A stretch of 64,000 nucleotides of DNA, from the NCBI RefSeq assembly GCF_000426545.1, contig NZ_AUFO01000001.1, forward strand, positions 496,001 through 560,000. The letters run 5' to 3'. The notes under the pieces are model-generated. The model did no database searches. It saw only the letters and a list, made by a program, of their open reading frames with translations, and had not been told where the DNA came from. The translations under genes and the position numbers were made by a program. This document shows, piece by piece, positions 1 to 7,567 of this stretch; positions within the stretch are counted from its first letter, which is position 1; each line of letters opens with the position of its first letter. Source of the stretch: Paenibacillus massiliensis subsp. panacisoli DSM 21345 (GTDB lineage: Bacteria > Bacillota > Bacilli > Paenibacillales > Paenibacillaceae).

Positions 1-53
1 GGAACGTAATTAAGAGATATTGGATCGACAATTGAAACAGAACGGTCAATTAG

Positions 54-152
54 GAGGCCTACAAGGAGGCTGTTGATCAGGCTATGAGGGAGCGTAATTT
101 GATTCGGTTATTTTATTACATAGATGATACTTTTAATCGTGTTAGTGAATAG
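54..152 (+). pseudogene. C-terminal fragment resembling an IDEAL-domain protein
   Basis: The frame ending with TAG at 150-152 reads EAYKEAVDQAMRERNLIRLF followed by a short acidic tail. The alternating pattern with a conserved D-x-A, an R/E-rich helix and a final aromatic resembles the short IDEAL domain of Firmicutes. A stop at 51-53 interrupts the frame, while another frame is open across roughly 10-89, so this may be the frameshifted or truncated end of a gene that begins left of the window. The family call rests on one short segment and could be chance. Confidence 0.3.
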
Positions 153-170
153 ATAAGGAGACGAAAGTTG

Positions 171-617
171 ATGAAATTGAAGTTATTATTTCTCAGTGTG
201 ATCATGGTTATTCTTTTATGCTCGTGCACTACTCGTGAAGCAGCCGTCGTTGTCGTTCAAGAACCAGATACGGGAATTGCTGAACTCGATACTACCATAC
301 ATAAGTATTTCCAAAGCTTTAATCATATTAATGAGTGGAGCGCATATTCTTCAGATGATTTTGTCAAACAAGTGTATTGGTTGTGCTCAGGAGATACAAC
401 CGAAACCAAAACAATTGAAGAAATGAAAGCTATTATTGCTGATATAAATAAACACAGCTTACAGCTTAATGAATGTAAACTTGATGAAGTTGAGAAGGTC
501 AGTGCCAACCATGTAAATATCCATGTCACTAGGGCGTGGGAAAATGGAGAGACTGATCAAACTTCATATTCTATTATTAAAATGGATGGAGAATGGAAGT
601 TCGATCAAAGATTTTAA
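171..617 (+). CDS. putative lipoprotein of unknown function
   Basis: A 148-residue protein with a lipoprotein signal: a Lys-containing start, a hydrophobic core of about 13 residues and a lipobox-like L-C-S-C around residues 16-19, so it is probably lipid-anchored outside the membrane. The remainder is acidic and ends in a W-K-F-D-Q-R-F motif seen in small secreted beta-rich domains, but I do not recognise the family. AAGGAG at 155-160 is well placed for ATG 171; a TTG at 168 is also possible. It stands alone, with no sign of an operon with the acetyltransferase downstream. Confidence 0.75.
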   Translation: MKLKLLFLSVIMVILLCSCTTREAAVVVVQEPDTGIAELDTTIHKYFQSFNHINEWSAYSSDDFVKQVYWLCSGDTTETKTIEEMKAIIADINKHSLQLNECKLDEVEKVSANHVNIHVTRAWENGETDQTSYSIIKMDGEWKFDQRF

Positions 618-770
618 ATTGGTTAAGAATCTCCATTCTAATTATCTTGATTGGAATCGTTCTGGAGAAAGGGTACATCCCTACAGTGAAAATGACGATG
701 GAGCATTAATGATGAATTAACTGTGTTGAAAAGTAAGAGACCCGCAAACATCAGCATGGGAGTGATGGGA

Positions 771-1334
771 ATGGAGATTAGAGCGGTCAAGGAATTGACA
801 CCTACGGATTGGCTTGAACTCGGTAATTTCGGCTATAGGTCCATTCAGAAATATGAGCTTACGACACAGGAAGCCCAAGGCTGCTTCACCATGCAACTAA
901 GCTTGATCGACCTGGAAGCTGTGTATGAGAAAGTAGAAATGAACGACGAGGAGGATCTGGCACGCTATCAGGAAATGCTACAGCTGGGATATTCGCTTGG
1001 TGCATATAGGGATGGAGGACTCATCGCCCTGGTCATTGCAGAGCCGCAGCACTGGAATAACACACTGATGATCTGGCATGTTCAGGTGCATAAGACGTAC
1101 CAACGACAGGGATACGGTAAGCGGCTGATCGATCAAGTAAATGATATGGCTCAGGAAAAAGGGTTCAGGGCAACAACGGTCGAGACACAGAATACGAACG
1201 TTCCAGCCATTCACTTTTACAGACACTGTGGTTATCAGATTGAAGGAATAGACATCTCGTTGTACTCGAATAATCGTAGCCATGACGATGAAGTAGCTAT
1301 CTATATGAGAAGGAATCTAAGTAGAGCGGAGTAA
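771..1334 (+). CDS. GNAT family N-acetyltransferase
   Basis: A 187-residue acetyl-CoA-dependent acetyltransferase. The acetyl-CoA pyrophosphate loop is visible as Q-R-Q-G-Y-G-K-R at about residues 110-117, preceded by the W-H-V-Q-V-H beta-strand and followed by the A-I-H-F-Y-R-H-C-G-Y motif B/C segment. The substrate cannot be read from the sequence. The frame is open upstream to GTG 723, but GGGAG at 758-762 sits correctly for ATG 771, and the extra residues do not look like GNAT sequence. It appears monocistronic. Confidence 0.85.
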   Translation: MEIRAVKELTPTDWLELGNFGYRSIQKYELTTQEAQGCFTMQLSLIDLEAVYEKVEMNDEEDLARYQEMLQLGYSLGAYRDGGLIALVIAEPQHWNNTLMIWHVQVHKTYQRQGYGKRLIDQVNDMAQEKGFRATTVETQNTNVPAIHFYRHCGYQIEGIDISLYSNNRSHDDEVAIYMRRNLSRAE

Positions 1335-1383
1335 CGCAAGTAGGGGAAATGAAGAGCAGAGAGATTTCACCGAGGAGAATCCA

Positions 1384-1494
1384 ATGATGACCATAAATAA
1401 TCTACATACCCAACCGTCCAGTCGCTATGAGGAACTTGATCCTGAAAAGGAAGGAAATAAGAATACAAGATTTTCAGATATAATTATTGATTGA
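1384..1494 (+). CDS. small 36-codon open frame, possibly the N-terminus of a broken gene
   Basis: The frame begins ATG-ATG with GAGGAG at 1372-1377 at good spacing, and ends TGA at 1492-1494. The product (M-M-T-I-N-N-L...) has no recognisable domain. It overlaps by 8 nt the start of the next open frame, which lacks its own ribosome site. The two together may be one gene with a one-base shift, or a coupled leader and gene. Confidence 0.35.
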   Translation: MMTINNLHTQPSSRYEELDPEKEGNKNTRFSDIIID

Positions 1495-1726
1495 AAATCC
1501 CTTTATGAAAGACTTAAAAAGCATGATATGGTCCCGTCCTTGGTGTGGGGACGAAGAGTGTGGTTACATCTCAGTGAAAATTGATAGAGAAGGGGACCTT
1601 GTCATCTGGAAGGATTTTAGGTTAGAGCCAGATACGAAGCAGATCCATGTAGGGCCCTTCTATTTTGAATGGGAGCCATATCAGAGGGCTATTCGTGATA
1701 CGCTCGGGATGGAGCAAGAATTATAA
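1487..1726 (+). CDS. hypothetical protein, 79 aa, start uncertain
   Basis: The protein is rich in Trp, Glu and Asp, with a C-G-D-E-E-C-G-Y segment near residue 20. It looks like real coding sequence but I recognise no family. Possible starts are TTG 1487 and ATG 1505, and neither has a Shine-Dalgarno sequence. Translation may depend on the 36-codon frame just upstream, which overlaps it and has a good ribosome site; a single-base shift near 1481-1492 would join the two. Confidence 0.45.
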   Translation: MIENPFMKDLKSMIWSRPWCGDEECGYISVKIDREGDLVIWKDFRLEPDTKQIHVGPFYFEWEPYQRAIRDTLGMEQEL

Positions 1727-1789
1727 TATGTGCTAATACTCTAAACAGTTAGATGCTAGAGACCATCATTTATGCTTGAAGGTGAGAAA

Positions 1790-2125
1790 GTGAACAAGAA
1801 GACCTTGCTTATTAAATCGGCATACTTCATTGAATTAACTGAAGAAGAATATCAACAGAAGTATGATGAGATCAACTTGGCCATTTCTAGAGCAATCGGT
1901 AAGGATATCACGTGGTCTGCAAATAGAAAAATGAAGTGGGAAAGCATTTCTACAACAGTGCTAGATACGACGAAAATGAATTGTGGGAGATGTAACAATT
2001 GTAAGAGTTGGGTTACCAATCGAGAAGAAGCAAACCCAATAAGTGAATTAAGTAATGGAGCGGTAGTAAATGGAGAACTGCTTTGTGATGAATGCTTACC
2101 TGAAGATCATAGATGGGCATTTTAA
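1790..2125 (+). CDS. small zinc-ribbon-like hypothetical protein
   Basis: A 111-residue protein with four paired cysteines: C-G-R-C-N-N-C at about residues 65-71 and C-D-E-C near residue 103, a spacing expected for a structural zinc ribbon. The N-terminal half has an F-I-E-L-T-E-E-E-Y-Q-Q-K-Y-D-E-I helix typical of small cytoplasmic proteins of unknown role. I chose GTG 1790 because AGGTGAG lies just upstream; ATG 1772 in the same frame has no ribosome site. No partner gene is evident. Confidence 0.6.
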   Translation: MNKKTLLIKSAYFIELTEEEYQQKYDEINLAISRAIGKDITWSANRKMKWESISTTVLDTTKMNCGRCNNCKSWVTNREEANPISELSNGAVVNGELLCDECLPEDHRWAF

Positions 2126-2261
2126 TGTTTGAACTACTGACGACTCATCATAGTATTGCGTGCAGGTATTATTCATACATAAGATTATCACCCAATTCAG
2201 GTTAGAGTGCTGTAGATGCACTTGCCCCGGTGGGGATAACATACAAAAAGGAGCTTCATTC

Positions 2262-2717
2262 ATGGCTTATACAATACAAGGTTTCATAATAAGGGAGTCT
2301 AGCTTCCCAAGTATTCAAGCGATGTTACCCTATAAAAACATATGCTTAGCCACGTTAAAGGAAGGGATGCTATTCATCCCCCTGACCGATGAGCTATATG
2401 ATGAGATTCATGAATGCGCAGCTAACGACATTCAAGGCTTCGACTGCTTAACAGACACAATGTTAGCGTTGCTGAATGAGCTCTCCCGTGAGATGGATAT
2501 TGGTTATATTGAGGCTGAATATTTTGGCGGAACCGGGTATCAGAATGGCTTGCTGTATCGAAATTCAGCGATGACTCTACAGTATGTACAGGAGCAAAAC
2601 GCTATTAATAAAGTGCTGTTAGGCTTGGGAGTTGTAAAGGAGGAGTCTCAAGATGAATTTGCTACAGTGGGCCTGGACAAACATAGAAGTAACGAGGGCT
2701 GGGCACAAAAGCAATGA
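2262..2717 (+). CDS. hypothetical protein
   Basis: A 151-residue acidic protein beginning M-A-Y-T-I-Q-G-F. It contains a Y-I-E-A-E-Y-F-G-G-T-G-Y-Q segment near residue 85, a beta-turn-rich motif found in small stand-alone cytoplasmic proteins, sometimes immunity-like, but I cannot name the family. The frame is open up to 2160, yet AAGGAG at about 2248-2253 fixes the start at ATG 2262. There are no membrane segments and no signal peptide. It is separated from both neighbours and probably transcribed alone. Confidence 0.65.
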   Translation: MAYTIQGFIIRESSFPSIQAMLPYKNICLATLKEGMLFIPLTDELYDEIHECAANDIQGFDCLTDTMLALLNELSREMDIGYIEAEYFGGTGYQNGLLYRNSAMTLQYVQEQNAINKVLLGLGVVKEESQDEFATVGLDKHRSNEGWAQKQ

Positions 2718-2790
2718 AGCTAAGAAGCGATGGAGCAATGACTATGCATGATTGCCATCAGACACTGCGATTAACCAAGGGGAGATCAAT

Positions 2791-3249
2791 ATGAATGTTA
2801 AAATTCATGTAGTAGAGGACAACGAGGAGCTACCATTAGATTTATTACTTCTGGCAGATCCATCGGAGAAGATCGTAAGAGAATATGTCGGTAGAGGTAC
2901 TTGTTATGTCGCCACATGGTTGGAGGAGATCATTGGAGTATTTGTACTGCTAAGAACCAGACCGGGGACCGTTGAAATTGTAAATATTGCCGTGCGGGAA
3001 GATTATCAAGGAAAAGGAATAGGCAGGCAGCTTGTGGAGCAGGCGATAGCCAAGGCGAAGGAGCATAACGCGACAACAATAGAAATTGGAACCGGGAATT
3101 CAAGCATACAGCAGCTAGCTCTGTATCAGAAGTGTGGATTCCGAATTACGGGAGTAGACCGTGATTTTTTCGTAAGACATTATGACGAAGAAATCTACGA
3201 GAATGGAATTCACTGTCGAGATATGATCAGATTGAGCATGGATCTGTGA
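2791..3249 (+). CDS. GNAT family N-acetyltransferase
   Basis: A 152-residue acetyltransferase. The beta4 strand V-E-I-V-N-I-A-V is followed by the acetyl-CoA loop Y-Q-G-K-G-I-G-R-Q-L (about residues 73-82), then a helix and I-E-I-G-T-G-N-S-S, and the C-terminal L-Y-Q-K-C-G-F-R segment. The combination G-T-G-N-S and F-x-R-H-Y resembles stand-alone Bacillus GNATs of unknown substrate. AAGGGGAG at 2777-2784 selects ATG 2791 over an in-frame TTG at 2752. It is the second GNAT in 2.5 kb, but the two proteins are not close copies. Confidence 0.85.
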   Translation: MNVKIHVVEDNEELPLDLLLLADPSEKIVREYVGRGTCYVATWLEEIIGVFVLLRTRPGTVEIVNIAVREDYQGKGIGRQLVEQAIAKAKEHNATTIEIGTGNSSIQQLALYQKCGFRITGVDRDFFVRHYDEEIYENGIHCRDMIRLSMDL

Positions 3250-3347
3250 GTAACGAGTCAATCATAAGCAGCTCGCAGCAGCTTTACACTCATATTTGAA
3301 TGGTCCAGAATTAGAATCTAGTTATTCAAGCAAAAAAGGAGATCCAC

Positions 3348-4085
3348 ATGCATAAAGATGATTTTGGCAATCGAATGAAGGGCTATGAGAATATTTTTAG
3401 ACAGACTCTTCCGCAAAGGCTTCCGGTAATAATTCGCATCGACGGCTCGCACTTCCACACTTACACTCGTGGGATGAACAAGCCGTTTGATGAAGGGCTT
3501 ATGCAGGCATTTTGGGAGACGTGCAAGTATTTAGGGCAGAACATGATGGGCTGTAAATTGATCTACCACCAAAGTGATGAAATCTCGATCCTGCTAACGA
3601 ACTATGATAAGTTAACCACGCAATCCTGGTTCGAGAATAATCTGCAAAAGATCGTATCCATATCAGCCTCAATGGCGACAGCCAAGTTCAATGAGGTGAT
3701 CACGAAGACCCATCCAGATAAGCCACTGGCTACCTTCGATAGCAGAGCATGGGTACTGCCTCAGGATGAGGTCGCCAATTACTTTCTGTGGAGACAGCAG
3801 GATGCTACCAAGAATAGCATTTCCATGGTTGCGCAGGCTCATTTCGCGCATGAGGAGCTTCAGGGTCTGAATGGGAAGCAACTGCAGGACAAATTATTCG
3901 TCGAAAAGGGTATTAACTGGAATGACTTGCCGATCTGGCAGAAGCGCGGAGTATGCATAACCAAGCAAGACTATAATAAAGGTGAAGCCATCCGCCGCAA
4001 GTGGGAGGTTGACCTGGATACACCGATTTTTAGCCAGCAGCGAGACTATATTGATCAACACGTCTATATCACGAAGGATGAATAA
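3348..4085 (+). CDS. Thg1-like 3'-5' nucleotidyltransferase (tRNA repair type)
   Basis: A 245-residue member of the tRNA-His guanylyltransferase (Thg1) superfamily. Visible marks are R-I-D-G-S-H-F-H-T-Y-T-R-G at residues 30-42, with metal-binding D32 and G33, and Y-H-Q-S-D-E-I-S at 73-80, with the second carboxylate pair D77/E78; both motifs are diagnostic. Bacterial Thg1-like proteins are known to add nucleotides in the 3'-5' direction to repair 5'-truncated tRNAs. The stop codon overlaps the ATG of the next gene (TAATG at 4083-4087), so the kinase-like protein is translationally coupled. The start has a good AAAGGAG just upstream. Confidence 0.88.
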   Translation: MHKDDFGNRMKGYENIFRQTLPQRLPVIIRIDGSHFHTYTRGMNKPFDEGLMQAFWETCKYLGQNMMGCKLIYHQSDEISILLTNYDKLTTQSWFENNLQKIVSISASMATAKFNEVITKTHPDKPLATFDSRAWVLPQDEVANYFLWRQQDATKNSISMVAQAHFAHEELQGLNGKQLQDKLFVEKGINWNDLPIWQKRGVCITKQDYNKGEAIRRKWEVDLDTPIFSQQRDYIDQHVYITKDE

Positions 4086-4540
4086 TGATGGAATGCGTTA
4101 TTTTCGTCGGGATCCAAGCTTCGGGAAAGTCCACGTTCTATAAAGAACGATTCTTCACCACACATATGAGGATCAATCTGGATATGCTTAAGACGAGGTA
4201 TCGTGAGCACATATTTGTCGAAGCAGCCTTGAAGGGGAAGCAGGCATTTGTAGTGGATAATACCAATCCTACAGTGGCTGATAGACAGAAATATATCGCT
4301 GCTGCCAAGGAGCATAATTTTAAAATGATTGGTTACTACTTTCATCCTGATTATGAGCTATCTATACACCGAAATGAACAGAGACAAGGGAAGGCGAAAA
4401 TCCCCGAGATCGGGATCAAGAGCACTTTGAAAAACCTGCAGATTCCTACTTATGCTGAAGGGTTTGACGAACTATACATGGTAAGATCATTGGATAATGT
4501 ATTTGAAGTCACAGACATGATTCAGGAGGACCTAGAGTGA
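4085..4540 (+). CDS. P-loop kinase of the polynucleotide-kinase-like AAA_33 group
   Basis: A 151-residue NTPase with Walker A G-I-Q-A-S-G-K-S-T at residues 9-17, I-N-L-D-M-L-K near residue 36, and V-V-D-N-T-N-P near residue 60, the arrangement seen in the kinase domains of T4 Pnkp and mammalian PNKP. These phosphorylate RNA or DNA 5' ends. It starts within the stop codon of the Thg1-like gene and shares a 4-nt overlap with the following lipoprotein gene. The coupling suggests that it prepares RNA ends for the Thg1-like enzyme; that role is inferred from context. A small-molecule kinase activity is the main alternative. Confidence 0.8.
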   Translation: MMECVIFVGIQASGKSTFYKERFFTTHMRINLDMLKTRYREHIFVEAALKGKQAFVVDNTNPTVADRQKYIAAAKEHNFKMIGYYFHPDYELSIHRNEQRQGKAKIPEIGIKSTLKNLQIPTYAEGFDELYMVRSLDNVFEVTDMIQEDLE

Positions 4541-5088
4541 GATTGTTGTTAATAGGAATATCGTTGCTGTGCCTACTTCTAGCTGGCTGTACTAAAGATG
4601 CTAATCCTGACAATGCTAACAATACAGAACAAGTGAAGGCAAATGAGGCTTCTTCGTCCAGTCCAGCATTAGAGAGTGAACAAGAACAGGTCGATGAAGG
4701 TACGGCGGATACAGAACAAGAGGAAGCTGAGGTAGGCCAGGCTACAAATATGGCTGCAACGGAAGAGGAGAAGGAATTCATTCATCACTTCTATGGCGAT
4801 TGGACCAGTAAGGAGCAAGAGGATGTTTTTTTGCGGCTAATGGATGGCAAGGAAGAGATCGGCGTGAAGAATGGACAAATGTTAACTGTTGCTGATTTTT
4901 CAGTCACTGAGATCAATGCTGAGGAGCAATGGATCGTCATCCACGGATATTCGCAAGAGATCTCATATGATGAAGAGATTGACAAAGTCGAGTTCACAAC
5001 GAAGTTATATTTAAAGAATGATGGGGCAGAGTTGCTATATGTGTATGATTATCTCGGGCAAAGTAATGAAAGTCTGTGGGTTAAATAG
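4537..5088 (+). CDS. lipoprotein with acidic linker
   Basis: A 183-residue protein starting GTG, with AGGAGG at about 4524-4529 and a 4-nt overlap with the preceding kinase gene. The signal peptide ends in the lipobox L-L-A-G-C at residues 14-18. It is followed by an acidic Glu/Ser/Ala-rich linker of about 50 residues and a C-terminal beta-rich domain with an H-H-F-Y-G-D-W segment. It should sit on the outer face of the membrane, which makes its coupling to two RNA-repair-like cytoplasmic genes puzzling. The coupling may be accidental. I do not recognise the C-terminal domain. Confidence 0.75.
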   Translation: MRLLLIGISLLCLLLAGCTKDANPDNANNTEQVKANEASSSSPALESEQEQVDEGTADTEQEEAEVGQATNMAATEEEKEFIHHFYGDWTSKEQEDVFLRLMDGKEEIGVKNGQMLTVADFSVTEINAEEQWIVIHGYSQEISYDEEIDKVEFTTKLYLKNDGAELLYVYDYLGQSNESLWVK

Positions 5089-5096
5089 ATCATATC

Positions 5097-5310
5097 ATGA
5101 GCGAATTATTGAATCTATTACCAAGCGACAAGCATGACTTTGACAAAGTACGCCAGTTGAAAAGTATAGACAAAAACGAGCGAATACAGCTAATCCCCCA
5201 TTTGCTAGAATGGTTGCAGGATATGAATACTTGCTATAGAACTTGCGGAAAGAGTAGGATTGGCCAGTATGCGGCCTAATATCCTAATGGAGCTGAGCAG
5301 ATGGACATAA
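5097..5310 (+). pseudogene. frameshifted DUF5071-like remnant
   Basis: The first 42 codons from ATG 5097 read like the start of DUF5071: L-L-P-S-D-K-H-D-F near the start and L-L-E-W-L-Q-D-M-N near residue 42. Where the family continues with a W-P-V-A motif, this frame turns into unrelated sequence and stops at 5279. A different frame from about 5227 gives L-A-I-E-L-A-E-R-V and runs to TAA at 5308-5310, plausibly the original C-terminal half. The gene is therefore probably inactive through a small indel near 5223-5228. DUF5071 proteins occur among SUKH-like and immunity-like genes; function is unknown. Confidence 0.5.
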
Positions 5311-5762
5311 TACAATTTAAAGTAGAGCCCTCACAGGAGTCGGATTACAGCGTCTTAAATATCTACGTGAATCAACAACCTTTCATTGAATGGGTAAAAA
5401 GCTACGAAATGCAATTTGAACCGGACATTGCTGGCGGGTACGAAGGATTAGACATCGAGGATTTGATAGACATTGAAGGACATTTCCTAGGCAGACTTAC
5501 GGAGGACGATCGATTCAACATGGAAGAGAAGATTCAGCTTCTGGGCTGCAATTGCGGAATACCGAGCTGCTGGCCCTTCTTGGTCAAGATCACTGTGCAT
5601 GAAGATACTATTGTGTGGAGCGACTATGAACAGCCATATAGAAATGAGGAATCAGCGGGCGGACACTGGGACTATTCGAAGCTTGCTCCGTTGGAATTCG
5701 ATAGGCGGCAATATGAAGAGGAACTACAGCACCTGATGGCTGTGCTCGAAAGAAAGGGTTAG
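5301..5762 (+). CDS. hypothetical protein with Cys-rich core
   Basis: A 153-residue acidic cytoplasmic protein. It has the motif L-L-G-C-N-C-G-I-P-S-C-W-P near residue 82, where three closely spaced Cys could bind a metal, followed by V-K-I-T-V-H-E-D-T-I-V-W. It resembles small uncharacterised proteins frequent in bacilli, but I can assign no function. GGAG at 5289-5292 precedes ATG 5301. It overlaps the 3' end of the DUF5071 remnant by 10 nt. Confidence 0.7.
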   Translation: MDIIQFKVEPSQESDYSVLNIYVNQQPFIEWVKSYEMQFEPDIAGGYEGLDIEDLIDIEGHFLGRLTEDDRFNMEEKIQLLGCNCGIPSCWPFLVKITVHEDTIVWSDYEQPYRNEESAGGHWDYSKLAPLEFDRRQYEEELQHLMAVLERKG

Positions 5763-5834
5763 AGTATACAGAATTTTCTTCATAATTACATTAGGTAAGA
5801 TAATCCTTTTTAAGTGTACATGGGAAGTGATCAT

Positions 5835-6203
5835 ATGGCTGACAATAAGAGTGATAAGAGCTTCTATCTATCTGCGGATCAGATCGTTAAGCGAATTGAT
5901 TCCAATGAAGGCTGTATCGTCAGTGATAGAATCACTGTGGACGGATGCAAGGTAGGCTTTATGTACCGAGAAGATACGTCGGATAGTAAGTACCCGGATA
6001 GTGGATGGAGGTTCATGGCGGGAGACGAGGACGAGGAATATATGGCCAATGCGGTTTATCACGGGATTTATTTGGTGAATACGATATGCAACTATGACCC
6101 GGACATTATCCCTTTTCTCGACGCACCTCCTGGCACAGCATATATACGTGACGTAAGTGGCGTCCTAGTGCTGGACACGGAATGGGAAGAGCCAAGTGAG
6201 TAG
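5835..6203 (+). CDS. DUF2185 (Imm33-like) protein
   Basis: A 122-residue protein matching DUF2185: G-C-I-V-S-D-R-I-T-V near residue 26, V-G-F-M-Y-R-E near 42, S-G-W-R-F-M-A-G-D-E-D-E-E-Y near 56, and N-Y-D-P-D-I-I-P near 89. The family includes immunity proteins of polymorphic toxin systems as well as stand-alone proteins. No toxin gene is adjacent, so its role here is uncertain. GGGAAG at 5823-5828 supports ATG 5835; GTG 5814 and ATG 5820 are in frame but less well placed. The next gene overlaps it by 8 nt. Confidence 0.8.
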   Translation: MADNKSDKSFYLSADQIVKRIDSNEGCIVSDRITVDGCKVGFMYREDTSDSKYPDSGWRFMAGDEDEEYMANAVYHGIYLVNTICNYDPDIIPFLDAPPGTAYIRDVSGVLVLDTEWEEPSE

Positions 6204-6543
6204 TAATAGTGCAAAAAAGAAGTTGAAAGAATTTATTAAAGGAGAACCTTCTCCGAGGAGATGCAAATGGCCATTTATTTTGGACTATGAATTAGTTGAG
6301 ATAAGAGGAACTGTTGCTGTGTATAAATTTGGCGACTGCTTACAGGAATTAGATGGGGTTTTTGAGATTGATCTACCCAAGTTGATCAGTGGAGAAATTT
6401 CGATGCAAGCGCCAATTGATGAAGTAGTAAAACTAAAAAATCACAACCAATCTCAATCTAAGGCCAACAGAGTATTTGGAAAGATATATAAACACTATCT
6501 TGAGAATCACGAATATTCTATCAAGGGTGGATACTATGCTTAG
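6196..6543 (+). CDS. hypothetical protein overlapping the DUF2185 gene
   Basis: A 115-residue protein starting GTG 6196, inside the end of the DUF2185 gene, so the two are probably co-translated. The N-terminus is basic (S-A-K-K-K-L-K-E-F-I-K-G), the centre has Y-K-F-G-D-C-L-Q-E-L-D-G-V, and the C-terminus ends in G-G-Y-Y-A. No recognised family, signal peptide or membrane segment. Being coupled to an immunity-like gene, it may belong to the same small module. Confidence 0.6.
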   Translation: MSSNSAKKKLKEFIKGEPSPRRCKWPFILDYELVEIRGTVAVYKFGDCLQELDGVFEIDLPKLISGEISMQAPIDEVVKLKNHNQSQSKANRVFGKIYKHYLENHEYSIKGGYYA

Positions 6544-6627
6544 TTCATCTGAGGTTATTCTTTTTAGGTTATAACGATTAATGGAAGATTTAATAATTAC
6601 TCATTGGACTTGTAAAGGAGCCGGGGT

Positions 6628-7422
6628 ATGGGTGTGGATGCTTATGTAGTATGTAATTGTGTGAAGGAAGGAAATGTTAAGCCTCCTCCTTTTGATCTGA
6701 GCTTGCTGGAAATTACAGACGAAGGGATCGACATACTGGACTCTGTTAATGACGAAACCTATGAACTGTATCAGCAGTGGCGCGAGAATGCTTGCGAGCA
6801 TGAAGACTTCTATTATTATCAAGATCGGGTTTTTAATATCGCAGGAGGAAATTTCTTTTATGGAATCATTGACCGGTTGGGGCAGGACAAATTCCCAATG
6901 TTGATTTCAATTGGGGAGAAGCTATTTTCTGCTGATCAGTCCGGAAAAGCTTTGAAGGAACTGGATATTTTTGAATCAGTAATAAGCAAGCTGCAAGGTA
7001 TTTTTCTCGTTGATACGGAATCTAATGATGAATATGAGAGGTCTTTTTCTGGAGAGGGTAAGTGGTTCTTATCATCTGGAGGCAAGCACACGTATCAGTT
7101 AAACGACCGAGGATTCTGTATTCTAGACAGAGATCATCGTGAGCTTTTTCATTCAGTAGCGTTCACCCAGGAAGTACTGAGTGTTGAAAAAGAAGGACGG
7201 AAGCGTAAGTATGCAAGATTTCAAGATGTGGAGAAGGGACGGGTGTTTGAATCTTCTTATCCGCTAAGCCGAAAGATATGGGGAATCGATGAGTTGTATT
7301 ATCCAAAAGCTTTTCAGATCGTAAAAAGAAACCTAAAGGCATCTGATTCTCGATCCACGCGAGTACTAAGAAGCCTGTTTGAGGCTTCCTTACAGACAGG
7401 TAATCCGATCATTTGGGCATAA
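6628..7422 (+). CDS. hypothetical protein
   Basis: A 264-residue protein beginning M-G-V-D-A-Y-V-V-C-N-C, a start seen in a loose group of Firmicutes and actinobacterial proteins of unknown role. It has an E-H-E-D-F segment near residue 57 and an acidic, aromatic composition, with no signal peptide or membrane helices. AGGAG at 6615-6619 supports the start. The next 145 bases, to 7567, hold no gene or terminator that I can support. Confidence 0.65.
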   Translation: MGVDAYVVCNCVKEGNVKPPPFDLSLLEITDEGIDILDSVNDETYELYQQWRENACEHEDFYYYQDRVFNIAGGNFFYGIIDRLGQDKFPMLISIGEKLFSADQSGKALKELDIFESVISKLQGIFLVDTESNDEYERSFSGEGKWFLSSGGKHTYQLNDRGFCILDRDHRELFHSVAFTQEVLSVEKEGRKRKYARFQDVEKGRVFESSYPLSRKIWGIDELYYPKAFQIVKRNLKASDSRSTRVLRSLFEASLQTGNPIIWA

Positions 7423-7567
7423 AGAGATCCGAGATGAAGCATTTGAATATTACTGGAATACGATTCTGAGCTTATTACATATCCAGAGTTTTTGAGATAG
7501 CTTAATATTAAATAGTTGCTTGTGTAGTGTGCTTTCAAGTAAATGGATTATAGTTGGAGTGTGAAAA

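Noticed and set aside
523-720. Short plus-strand frame after the first lipoprotein
   Set aside because: Two thirds lie inside the lipoprotein gene in another frame and no ribosome site precedes it.
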